DNA from: Lysinibacillus fusiformis
GTDB taxonomy: Bacteria > Bacillota > Bacilli > Bacillales_A > Planococcaceae
DNA: 64,000 bases
Direction of reading: 5' to 3'
NCBI RefSeq assembly: GCF_016925635.1
Contig: NZ_CP070490.1
Coordinates: forward strand, 3,416,001 to 3,480,000
The position numbers and the translations under genes are program-made. Position 1 is the stretch's first letter. Each line of letters begins with the position of its first letter. Positions 44,374 through 51,905 of this stretch are shown here, in pieces. Under the pieces are notes generated by a model that was given only the letters and a program-made list of their open reading frames with translations, did not search any database and had not been told where the DNA came from.

Positions 44374-44586
44374 GCATGATAAAGTTATCGTGATGTGGAT
44401 TATCAGCGATCGTGTTTCCTATTAGCTAGTACACCTCCGCGATACTAACTCTTCTGTTTTTTACTATAGCAAAAAAAAATTCTCAAATGTAAGCATTAAT
44501 TTTAGCCTCTACTATACGATTTCACAATTTGGACAAACTTTTTTGACATAGCATTCATTTTTTGAGAGGTACGAGGAGAAATATCT

Positions 44587-44738
44587 AGAGGCTGGGACAG
44601 AACTAGATTATATTGAAAAACAATAAAAATGGATATTAGCTTTTTCACTTTAAGAAGTTAAATATGCCTTCCTAAATCAAAAAAATGTTAGACCAATTAT
44701 ATCTTGGTCTAACATTTTTTCTTTTTGTCCCAGCCTCT
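44587..44738. repeat. 152-bp palindromic element with TGGGACA ends and internal terminator
   Basis: Terminal inverted repeats AGAGGCTGGGACA (44587-44599) and TGTCCCAGCCTCT (44726-44738) are perfect. Inside, TGTTAGACCA (44686-44695) pairs with TGGTCTAACA followed by T's, a good terminator in plus direction. Elements ending in GAGGCTGGGACA are common in Firmicutes as non-coding interspersed repeats. No gene lies on the plus strand just upstream. Confidence 0.8.
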
Positions 44739-44780
44739 ACTTAGTGTTGAAAAACAAAACAGTCAATTGAAAGGTAGAAA

Positions 44781-44910
44781 TGGATTTCCATTGCAGGCTA
44801 CTTGCTTTCCTGTGGGCGAGCGCCGAGCCGCTTCCTCCGCTACCGCTCCGTTTAGAGGCTTGCCTGTCTCGCGATCCCACGGGAGTCAAGTAGCCTTCCA
44901 CTACAATCCA
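44781..44910. repeat. interspersed palindromic element, 130 bp
   Basis: Imperfect inverted arms TGGATT..GGCTACTTG..TGGG and CCCA..CAAGTAGCC..AATCCA enclose a GC-rich centre with GAGCGCCGAGCCGCTTCC. The centre is much richer in GC than its surroundings. From memory, blocks like it are widespread in Bacillaceae intergenic regions, and open frames in it are often annotated as false proteins. Confidence 0.75.
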
Positions 44911-44951
44911 CAAACGTGTTACCTTTTTAGCAAAGGTTTTCAGATAAAGTG

Positions 44952-45210
44952 AAGGTGTTCATTACTCTTTATGAAGAGGTGTTGTCACGCATCACTTCTC
45001 CACATTGAAAATAAGAGTTTATCCCCTCTAAGAATATAGATAATGGGCGATTAATCGCTATGCTGCTATGAAAAAAGTAAAGCCACTTCGCAGAATGGTT
45101 GATTGGAGTGGAGCGAACGCAGTGAGTGAAGCGGCTCATCGGACGCCCCCTGGAAAGGACGCTGGCGGAACGGAAATCAACCCCTCGCCTTGCAAAGTTG
45201 CTTTTTCTGC
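44952..45210 (-). repeat. dispersed repeat, copy B (longer form)
   Basis: The reverse complement matches 29331-29508 in order, with an extra ~45-base GC-rich insert (GGGGGCGTCCGATGAGCCGC and beyond). It sits directly beside two other repeat elements in a 1-kb region without genes (44275-45279). Confidence 0.8.
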
Positions 45211-45279
45211 CGTTGACATCATCTTTTTGCAACAACATGTAGCACCTATCACATATAAGTGCTAGGTGCTAGTATCTTT

Positions 45280-46056
45280 TTACAACAGTTTTTCTGTTTT
45301 TTCTCGTGTTCGAATTAAATAATAGGCATTGATGGAGGAGGCAATTGGAATAATCAGTGCAATGCCGATGCCTGCACAAAGAATGGTTGTCATTTCAGCA
45401 CTAAAAACTTTGGAGTTAACAATCTCGCCAATCGAATAGGAGAGATCCTTGAACCAGATTAATAAGCTTAAATAGCCACCAAAGAAAGCAAAAAATAATG
45501 TATTGGTATCAGTTCCTAAAATATCTCTCCCGATACTTAGCCCAGATGTAAATAGTTTCTTTCTACTAATCGTGGGATTGCGATAAAAAATCTCATGCAT
45601 GGAAGTGGCGATAGAAATAGCCACATCCATAATGGCACCTATCGTACTCATAATAATGACTGATGCACCAATCTGCACAAAATTAACGCCAATGTAGAGG
45701 GAAAAGATACTAATTTCTTCAGTCGATTCTTCACCAAACCCTTGGATCATCGATTTTTCTGTAATAAAGGTAATAAATAGCAGTAACACAACAATCGTCA
45801 CCATCGTTGCGATAAAGGCTGTAATGGTTTTACTGTTTGTTTTATTGATATAGAAAAGGCTAATACAACTAATGACCGTACAGGCTATAAACGTCAAGAT
45901 AATGGGACTATTTTTAGGGTTTGTCATTAAAAAGATGGTGATAAAGAGTACACCAAAGTTTAGAAATAAAGAAAGAAATGAGCGGACACCCTGCTTACCA
46001 CCTACTATCACCATCAACGCAAATAAAATAACTGCTAATAAGACGATAACATTCAT
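45280..46056 (-). CDS. YibE/F-family membrane protein (short partner)
   Basis: This 258-residue protein has about seven hydrophobic helices and the YibE/F pattern IGAIMDVAISIATSMHEI, with SGLSIGRDILGTDTNTL later. The family function is unknown. Its ATG overlaps the stop of the upstream YibE/F gene by four bases, so the two are coupled and probably form a hetero-oligomeric complex. It lacks the large N-terminal extracytoplasmic segment of its partner. Confidence 0.88.
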   Translation of the reverse strand: MNVIVLLAVILFALMVIVGGKQGVRSFLSLFLNFGVLFITIFLMTNPKNSPIILTFIACTVISCISLFYINKTNSKTITAFIATMVTIVVLLLFITFITEKSMIQGFGEESTEEISIFSLYIGVNFVQIGASVIIMSTIGAIMDVAISIATSMHEIFYRNPTISRKKLFTSGLSIGRDILGTDTNTLFFAFFGGYLSLLIWFKDLSYSIGEIVNSKVFSAEMTTILCAGIGIALIIPIASSINAYYLIRTREKTEKLL

Positions 46057-47177
46057 TCTTGAACCCTCTTTCGATTAATGAAAAATATAGCAGTATACTG
46101 ACTAATAGGAATCGTGAGGACAACACCAATACCCCCTGCTAAGGCACGGGCTAATTCTAAAGAAAGATTCAAGGACAATGTGAGTCCTAATGTGGAAGAA
46201 TTTTTCAAATAGAGAATAATCATAGGGATGGAGCCGCAAAGGTAGGCAAAGAATAAAATACTTGTAATCGTACCCATGATATCTTTACCGATTTCATGTC
46301 CCGAAGATTTAAGTGCTTTGACAGAGATAGTAGGATCTTGCTCGTATAAAGCAAAAATGGAGGAAGCCATCGTAATAGAGACGTCCATGACAGCCCCAAG
46401 CGAGCCAATAAATAAACCTGCCATAAAGACTGTGCGATAGGGCCGTGTTAAAAATTGCATTTCTTCATAACGAAGACCATTTTCACCTGTCAACCAAATC
46501 ACAATTGAGCTAATGATAAGCGCTATAACGGTTCCTAAAAGTGTGGACACAATGGCTACATACGTTTTTGTATTCAATCCACTAATGAGTAGGAGCGAAA
46601 TAATGGTAAATAACAGGGCACAAATACCACTAACGAATAACAGACTTACGCCCCCATGTGTAACATAAAGATCTAATGCAAATGATAAGATCAAGGCATT
46701 GACAACCAAACTAATGATAGAAAACAAGCCCTGTCTTTTGCCTATAATGAGTAAGGCAAAAATAAAAATCCACGCAATCATGATCATGGTTTGATCACGT
46801 TTTAAATCGAGGATGGTACCTGTTAACCCTGATTGTGTTGTGTGATTATCTATGGTGACAAAGATTTCATTGCCTACATGGTATTTTTGATCAAAAGCAC
46901 CAGAAGAAGAATAGTCATTCATCAAATGAATGGATTGCCCCTTATACTGTCCATTTTTGATCATGGCCGTAATTTCCTGTGTAAACAATTCATCCTCATT
47001 CTCATACATATCTGTCATCGGTTCCGATTCTGTGACGTTCACCTGTATTACTTCCGCTATCGGTCGTTCATAAAATTTTTCATTATGATGGACGAAAACA
47101 ATTGAAATTCCACAACAGAGTGCTAATAAGGCATAGAAAACACCTTGCTTAAACGGTATATTTTTTAAAAATGTCAA
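46053..47177 (-). CDS. YibE/F-family membrane protein (long partner)
   Basis: This 374-residue protein has an N-terminal helix, an extracytoplasmic region (about residues 35-135, VQVNVTESEP-type beta-rich), then about seven helices with the same LGAVMDVSITMASSIFAL and SGHEIGKDIMGTITSIL motifs as its partner. The start is TTG at 47177 with GGAGG eight bases upstream; an open frame extends a further 40 codons without a ribosome site. The paired arrangement, one long and one short paralogue, recurs in Firmicutes. The role is unknown; transport has been proposed for the family. Confidence 0.87.
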   Translation of the reverse strand: MTFLKNIPFKQGVFYALLALCCGISIVFVHHNEKFYERPIAEVIQVNVTESEPMTDMYENEDELFTQEITAMIKNGQYKGQSIHLMNDYSSSGAFDQKYHVGNEIFVTIDNHTTQSGLTGTILDLKRDQTMIMIAWIFIFALLIIGKRQGLFSIISLVVNALILSFALDLYVTHGGVSLLFVSGICALLFTIISLLLISGLNTKTYVAIVSTLLGTVIALIISSIVIWLTGENGLRYEEMQFLTRPYRTVFMAGLFIGSLGAVMDVSITMASSIFALYEQDPTISVKALKSSGHEIGKDIMGTITSILFFAYLCGSIPMIILYLKNSSTLGLTLSLNLSLELARALAGGIGVVLTIPISQYTAIFFINRKRVQE

Positions 47178-47400
47178 GGAAATGACCTCCAAACTGTTAG
47201 ACTGAATAGTCACCTGTAAAGGAACGTTTTTTTGATTGAGAAGTTTCACAAACAAGTTAAATGTCATCATTTTAATAATTTCTTTTACATTTATCAAGTC
47301 ACGTCAGAGCTGCTTAAAATTTATATGACGAAAAAAATTTAAAAAGAAGGATGGATAATATAATAAAATAGTGTTATCGTAAGACTAGCTAAATAAAAGT

Positions 47401-47520
47401 ATCCTTCGGGGTAGGGTGAAATTCCCGATCGGCGGTGATGAAGCAATTCAAAGTCCGTGAGCGCAAGCTGATTTGGTGCAAATCCAAAACCGACAGTGAC
47501 AGTCTGGATGGGAGAAGGGT
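47401..47520 (+). ncRNA. FMN riboswitch (RFN element), first of two
   Basis: All conserved blocks of the RFN aptamer are present: GGGGTAGGGTGAAATTCCC, GATCGGCGGTGATGAAGC, AAAGTCCGTGAGCG, TGATTTGGTGCAAATCC, ACCGACAGTGACAGTCTGG and ATGGGAGAAGG. P1 pairs ATCCTT with AAGGGT. A terminator follows 67 bases later (47587-47618), so FMN should cause premature termination. No gene lies between this unit and the second riboswitch. Confidence 0.96.
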
Positions 47521-47586
47521 AAAAATGCGAGCTTTTTAAATTAATTCTAATTTAGAAGGTTTATTTGACTATGCATTTATTACGCC

Positions 47587-47618
47587 ACTTCCCAATCATC
47601 TTTTGGGAAGTTTTTTTA
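47587..47618 (+). terminator. expression-platform terminator of first FMN riboswitch
   Basis: ACTTCCCAA pairs with TTGGGAAGT, followed by seven T's. Confidence 0.9.
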
Positions 47619-47641
47619 TTTAGCTACAATCGAATAGAAGA

Positions 47642-47763
47642 TGTTCTTCGGGGTAGGGTGAAATTCCCAATCGGCGGTGATGAAGCAATTCAAAGTCCGT
47701 GAGCGCAAGCTGATTTGGTGCAAATCCAAAACCGACAGTGATAGTCTGGATGGGAGAAGAACA
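47642..47763 (+). ncRNA. FMN riboswitch (RFN element), second of two
   Basis: The core differs from the first at only two of about 108 positions (G to A after the CCC of P2, and C to T in GTGAYAGTC). P1 is different in sequence but still fully paired: TGTTCTT with AAGAACA. Its own terminator follows at 47831-47862. It directly precedes ribE with a 21-bp repeat array in between. The open frame at 47677-47928 across it is not a gene. Confidence 0.96.
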
Positions 47764-47830
47764 AATGAGATGACAGTCTATGGAAAAAATCGTTTTCAAG
47801 TAGGCTTATTTGTTGATGTCTTATACTCCC

Positions 47831-47862
47831 AAAACCCCTTTGATGAAAGGGGTTTTTATTTT
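47831..47862 (+). terminator. expression-platform terminator of second FMN riboswitch
   Basis: AAAACCCCTTT pairs with AAAGGGGTTTT around a short loop, then a T-rich tract. Confidence 0.92.
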
Positions 47863-47887
47863 TTATTGGTAGCTAGTGAAGGGAGAA

Positions 47888-47971
47888 GGATAAAACACAA
47901 AAACAGGTGGATAGACTTTCAAAAATGACGGATAAAACTTCAAAAGTGAAGGATAGAAGAGCAAATAAGAA
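47888..47971 (+). repeat. four degenerate 21-bp repeats in the rib leader
   Basis: Units start at 47888, 47909, 47930 and 47951, each beginning GGATA and A-rich with a central CAAAA. They fill the leader between the second riboswitch terminator and the ribE ribosome site. The period equals that of the arrays at 38.9 kb and (as a half-unit) at 63.2-63.9 kb, but the sequence is unrelated. Confidence 0.85.
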
Positions 47972-47985
47972 GAGTAGGTGATGGA

Positions 47986-48624
47986 ATGTTTACAGGGCTT
48001 GTAGAGGATATTGGTGTCGTAAAAGCTGTGCAAAGCGATCGGGACAGTATGAAAATTACGGTTCAATCCGTCAAGATAGCGGAGGATGTCAAGCTTGGCG
48101 ACAGTATAGCAGTCAATGGTGTTTGTTTAACGGTGACACAATTTACTGAACAGCAGCTTACAATGGATGTTATGCCAGAAACAGTGAAAGCAACAAATTT
48201 ACAGCAGCTGGCGCTAGGTGATTCAGTTAATTTGGAGCGTGCCATGCCTGCTAATGGACGATTTGGCGGTCATTTTGTTGCTGGTCATGTTGATGGAGTC
48301 GGTAAAATTTTGCGCATACGTCCAGTAGCAAATGCCGTTTATATGGATATAGAAATGTCAGATGAACTAACAAGCTTTTGTATTCCGAAGGGTTCCATAA
48401 CAATTGATGGCACAAGCTTAACCCTTTTTCATGTTGAAGCGAATCGTGTCACGATTTCGCTCATTCCTCATACTTACAAAGAAACCGTTTTAGGTATGAA
48501 GAGGGTTGGAGCAATCGTTAATATCGAAACAGATTTAGTCGGTAAATATATTTTACAGCAACTAAAAAAAGGGCAAGTAACGCCAACAATTACGAGAGAT
48601 TATTTAGCACAACATGGTTTTTAA
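47986..48624 (+). CDS. ribE: riboflavin synthase, alpha subunit
   Basis: This enzyme dismutates two 6,7-dimethyl-8-ribityllumazine molecules to riboflavin. It starts MFTGLVEDIGVV and has two lumazine-binding repeats (residues ~1-95 and ~96-190; the second includes FGGHFVAGHVDGVG). The 212 residues are usual. It is the first gene of this operon; in Bacillus, ribD normally precedes it after the riboswitch, but here it is absent. Confidence 0.96.
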   Translation: MFTGLVEDIGVVKAVQSDRDSMKITVQSVKIAEDVKLGDSIAVNGVCLTVTQFTEQQLTMDVMPETVKATNLQQLALGDSVNLERAMPANGRFGGHFVAGHVDGVGKILRIRPVANAVYMDIEMSDELTSFCIPKGSITIDGTSLTLFHVEANRVTISLIPHTYKETVLGMKRVGAIVNIETDLVGKYILQQLKKGQVTPTITRDYLAQHGF

Positions 48625-48650
48625 AATAACAGAATGAGGAGATGATAATC

Positions 48651-49280
48651 GTGCTACATACAATTGAAGAAGCCATTGAGGATTTAAAGCAAGGCAACAT
48701 GATTGTGGTGGTCGATGATGAGGATCGGGAAAATGAAGGAGATCTGCTGGCACTCGCTGAATTCATCACACCAGCAACGATCAACTTTATGGCAACCTAT
48801 GGTAGAGGTTTAATCTGTACACCGATTTCGCAACAGATCGCACATAAGCTAGATTTACATCCGATGGTTCAGCGCAATACGGATAACCATCAAACCGCAT
48901 TTACGGTGAGTATTGACCATGAAGATACAACGACAGGGATTAGCGCCTTTGAGCGTGCATTAACAATACAGAAAATGATAGAAAAGCAAGCTAAGCCGAC
49001 TGATTTTCGTCGACCAGGTCATATTTTTCCGCTGATTGCGAAGGAGCATGGTGTGTTAGAACGGAGAGGGCATACAGAAGCGACAGTTGATTTGGCGAAG
49101 CTTTGTCATAGTGTACCAGCAGGTGTTATTTGTGAAATTATGGGTGATGATGGGCAAATGCTTCGTTTTGAGGAACTGACAAAGTTCGCGGCACATCATG
49201 GCTTAAAAATGATATCAATAGAAGCATTGGTTGTTTATCGTAATCAGTTATCCACAAATGAAAATAAAATTTCTATTTAA
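48651..49280 (+). CDS. ribB: 3,4-dihydroxy-2-butanone-4-phosphate synthase, stand-alone RibB
   Basis: RibB converts ribulose 5-phosphate to 3,4-dihydroxybutanone 4-phosphate, the four-carbon precursor of lumazine. The acidic metal site is in [13 protein letters not shown], followed by [10 protein letters not shown], and the C-terminal RRPGHIFPL and [14 protein letters not shown] are conserved. The start is GTG 48651 with TGAGGAG nine bases upstream; ATG 48642 directly abuts that site and is rejected. It has 209 residues and stops where Bacillus RibBA continues into GTP cyclohydrolase II, so the RibA half is missing rather than frameshifted: no RibA-like sequence follows before ribH. Confidence 0.94.
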   Translation: MLHTIEEAIEDLKQGNMIVVVDDEDRENEGDLLALAEFITPATINFMATYGRGLICTPISQQIAHKLDLHPMVQRNTDNHQTAFTVSIDHEDTTTGISAFERALTIQKMIEKQAKPTDFRRPGHIFPLIAKEHGVLERRGHTEATVDLAKLCHSVPAGVICEIMGDDGQMLRFEELTKFAAHHGLKMISIEALVVYRNQLSTNENKISI

Positions 49281-49295
49281 AAAGGAGCAAGAACA

Positions 49296-49763
49296 ATGGG
49301 TCAAACATTTGAAGCACAATTAATTGGAACGGATTTAAAAATTGCAGTAGTTGTAGGTCGTTTTAATGAGTTCATTACAAGCAAATTATTAGATGGAGCA
49401 ATGGATGGTTTAACACGCCATGGGGTTGATCCCGCATCTATTGATGTCGCATGGGTTCCAGGGGCTTTTGAAGTTCCTTTTATTGCGAAACAACTGGCAG
49501 AAACAAAGAAATATGATGCCATTATTGGTTTAGGTACCGTTATTCGTGGCTCTACAACTCATTATGACTATGTTTGTAATGAATCAGCAAAAGGCATTGC
49601 CAATGTATCGTTAACAACGAATGTACCTGTTATTTTCGGTATTGTCACGACTGAAAATATTGAACAGGCGATTGAAAGAGCAGGCACGAAATCTGGTAAT
49701 AAAGGCTATGATGCTGCAATGTCTGCGATTGAGATGGCGAATCTAAAGAAAATGATTGGCTGA
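49296..49763 (+). CDS. ribH: 6,7-dimethyl-8-ribityllumazine synthase
   Basis: RibH condenses the RibB product with the ribitylamino-uracil precursor. The 155-residue protein has [41 protein letters not shown] and [11 protein letters not shown], all active-site segments of the icosahedral lumazine synthase family. AAAGGAGC precedes the ATG, 15 bases after ribB. It is the last gene of the operon. Confidence 0.97.
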   Translation: MGQTFEAQLIGTDLKIAVVVGRFNEFITSKLLDGAMDGLTRHGVDPASIDVAWVPGAFEVPFIAKQLAETKKYDAIIGLGTVIRGSTTHYDYVCNESAKGIANVSLTTNVPVIFGIVTTENIEQAIERAGTKSGNKGYDAAMSAIEMANLKKMIG

Positions 49764-49899
49764 GGATAATTTGAATAACTCGTCACAACATTTGTTTCTT
49801 TGAATATTTTGAACAACCGTGGGAAAAATATGCTTAAGTGTATTTATTGAAGGTGATTGTTTTCATAAATGTACTAATCTTGAGCTGGCTCAGTAGGAG

Positions 49900-51360
49900 A
49901 TGAGAAGTATTTCATCAATGGAACAAATGATCAATTTGAAAATGTTGAAATCACTATTTCAACGCTCTGCTGATGTGATTTTCCAACAATATAATTTTCA
50001 GCAATATACAGTACATTTGATAACTTGTGATGCAATGGTCAATGAGCAAATACTTCAAACTGTGGTTGTTCAACGTGTTCAATCTTTGTTAAGCAAAGTC
50101 TCTGAGGACATGTTAGAGGAAGAAATCGAACAGCATTTACACATTCCCTATTTACAAAAGATTTTATCGAAAGAGGATGCAGTGACAAGGGTCTATAAAG
50201 GCCATGTCTTATTGTATTTTGAAGAAAATCAGTTACTTTATTCTAGCGATATTTCAAAAAGACCAAATCGAGAGCCTGGGGAAACAACACTAGAACTAGT
50301 GGTCAAAGGACCTAGAGATGACTTTATTGAAGATGTTTTTATTAATATTGCTTTATTAAGAAAACGATTACCCACTAATTCTTTTAGTGTTGAGACATTA
50401 GAAATTGGCAAGCGTTCTAAAACAACAGTAGCCATCCTTTATATGGAAGACATTGTGAATTTAAATATGCTGGAACAAATTCGACTTCAATTACAAAAAA
50501 TCGATACGGATATTGTTATCAATGGTGATTTGTTAATGGAAACAATCGAAAAGACAGCAACCATCCTTCCAAGACATGATTATACAGGAAGACCTGATTT
50601 TGCTATGCAGGCATTAATGAGAGGAAGAATTCTCTTAATGATTGATGGTGTGTCCTATGCCATAATTACACCTACAAATATTATGTTGCTCTTTAAATCG
50701 GCAGAGGATAATGAGTACCCAATCATTGTTAGCTCGATGGAACGATTACTCAGAATTGTCGGGATATTAATAAGTATGCTGCTGCCAGGTTTTTGGCTTG
50801 CATTGACGACTTATCATCAAGAACAGCTTCCATTTCTACTACTTGCAACAGTTGTCGAATCGAGAACGGGATTGCCTTTCCCAACCATTCTAGAAATTTT
50901 AATGATGTTATTTATGTTTGAATTGTTTCGTGAAGCTAACCTACGTCTTCCAAGTGCAATCAGTGGCTCAATTAGTGTGGTAGGGGGATTAATTATTGGA
51001 GATGCAGCGATTAAAGCAGGTGTTACAAGCCCCTCAATGATTGTTGTGATTGCCATTTCCAGTATCGCTGCATTTACATTGGTCAATCAATCCTTTGTGA
51101 CGGCTATGAGTATTTTTCGATTAATCATTATTATGTCTTCGGCATTTTTTGGTTTATTTGGCTTCTTTATTTCAGTCTTTTTCATACTATTATATACGGC
51201 AAACATGCAGGTCTTGGGTGTGCCATATATTAACTTTAGTGCCGATTTCGAAAAAGCCAATTTACGTAAGTCCTTATTGCGACTATCTCCAAAGGGCTAT
51301 AGTAAACGACCTACCTTTCTAAAGCCGCAAGATCAAACACGTACTTCAAGTAAAAAATAA
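49900..51360 (+). CDS. orphan GerA-family spore germination protein
   Basis: This 486-residue paralogue of the GerA A subunit has the hallmark VVKGPRDDFIEDVFINIALLRKRL in place of the usual GPxxxFxExxxxNxxLxRxR, a cytosolic N-terminal half and about five C-terminal helices (from ~residue 285). Unlike the operon at 32.7 kb it has no gerB or gerC next to it. The start is uncertain: TAGGAG abuts ATG 49900, and ATG 49918 has only a weak GAGAAG site. The signature residues are kept, so it may still function with subunits encoded elsewhere. Confidence 0.88.
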   Translation: MRSISSMEQMINLKMLKSLFQRSADVIFQQYNFQQYTVHLITCDAMVNEQILQTVVVQRVQSLLSKVSEDMLEEEIEQHLHIPYLQKILSKEDAVTRVYKGHVLLYFEENQLLYSSDISKRPNREPGETTLELVVKGPRDDFIEDVFINIALLRKRLPTNSFSVETLEIGKRSKTTVAILYMEDIVNLNMLEQIRLQLQKIDTDIVINGDLLMETIEKTATILPRHDYTGRPDFAMQALMRGRILLMIDGVSYAIITPTNIMLLFKSAEDNEYPIIVSSMERLLRIVGILISMLLPGFWLALTTYHQEQLPFLLLATVVESRTGLPFPTILEILMMLFMFELFREANLRLPSAISGSISVVGGLIIGDAAIKAGVTSPSMIVVIAISSIAAFTLVNQSFVTAMSIFRLIIIMSSAFFGLFGFFISVFFILLYTANMQVLGVPYINFSADFEKANLRKSLLRLSPKGYSKRPTFLKPQDQTRTSSKK

Positions 51361-51409
51361 GTAAATTGTATTGTAGATCAGGTATTGTTGATATCTGATC
51401 TCAGACTGT

Positions 51410-51449
51410 AGACGAAGTCGATTTTTTCGACTTTGTCTATTATTTTTTT
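51410..51449 (+). terminator. terminator after orphan gerA-like gene
   Basis: AGACGAAGTCGA pairs with TCGACTTTGTCT, followed by a T-rich tract. Confidence 0.9.
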
Positions 51450-51597
51450 AGATTAAACGGCTATAAGCACAATTCTTTATAGATTTTCCAAACCCTTTAT
51501 TTTCAAGGATTCAGAAAAACATCTGAACATAGAAAACTAAAATCAAATGCCGACATATGATAACTTTTTGTTACGAATTTAGTTTGTCGACACTCTG

Positions 51598-51630
51598 AGA
51601 TCAGATATTGTTGATACTTGATCTTTTTTT
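51598..51630 (+). terminator. second terminator without an obvious upstream gene
   Basis: AGATCA pairs with TGATCT, with inner ATAT/GTAT pairing, then seven T's. It lies 150 bases after the previous terminator. Confidence 0.7.
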
Positions 51631-51905
51631 GATACCTTTGCTATAGTGGCCTTTTTCATTTTCCATTTAAATAGGAAATGAGACATAAAACGCTATTACT
51701 TACCTTTTTAGTTTACTTTCTTGTCAAGGATTATTAAACTATTTGTTACGGTGTGTAATTTTAGGAATGAGTAAAATAAAAATTGATTTTGTGTTTTAAT
51801 TTATGTAGGATATACAAGCAATGTTTGCTTTACAAACAAAAAATAGAGTTAATTATAATATAATAATATTCTAGAATATTTATAGATGAGGAAGTACCGT
51901 TTTTT

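Larger units (their letters stand above)
51361..51905. other. 545-base gap with two terminators and a duplicated hairpin
   Basis: I see no gene here. A segment near 51376-51402 (AGATCAGGTATTGTTGATA plus a complementary end) is repeated at 51598-51625 (AGATCAGATATTGTTGATA). The second copy runs into T's and looks like a terminator; the first precedes the terminator at 51410-51449. The 150 bases between could encode a small RNA ending at the second terminator, but no promoter is clear. The last 200 bases are AT-rich and hold the kinase promoter region. Confidence 0.6.

Noticed and set aside
44725-44952. 75-codon plus-strand frame over the GC-rich repeat
   Set aside because: It is part of an interspersed palindromic element and lacks a ribosome site.
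47677-47928. 83-codon plus-strand frame
   Set aside because: It lies on the second FMN riboswitch and its terminator.
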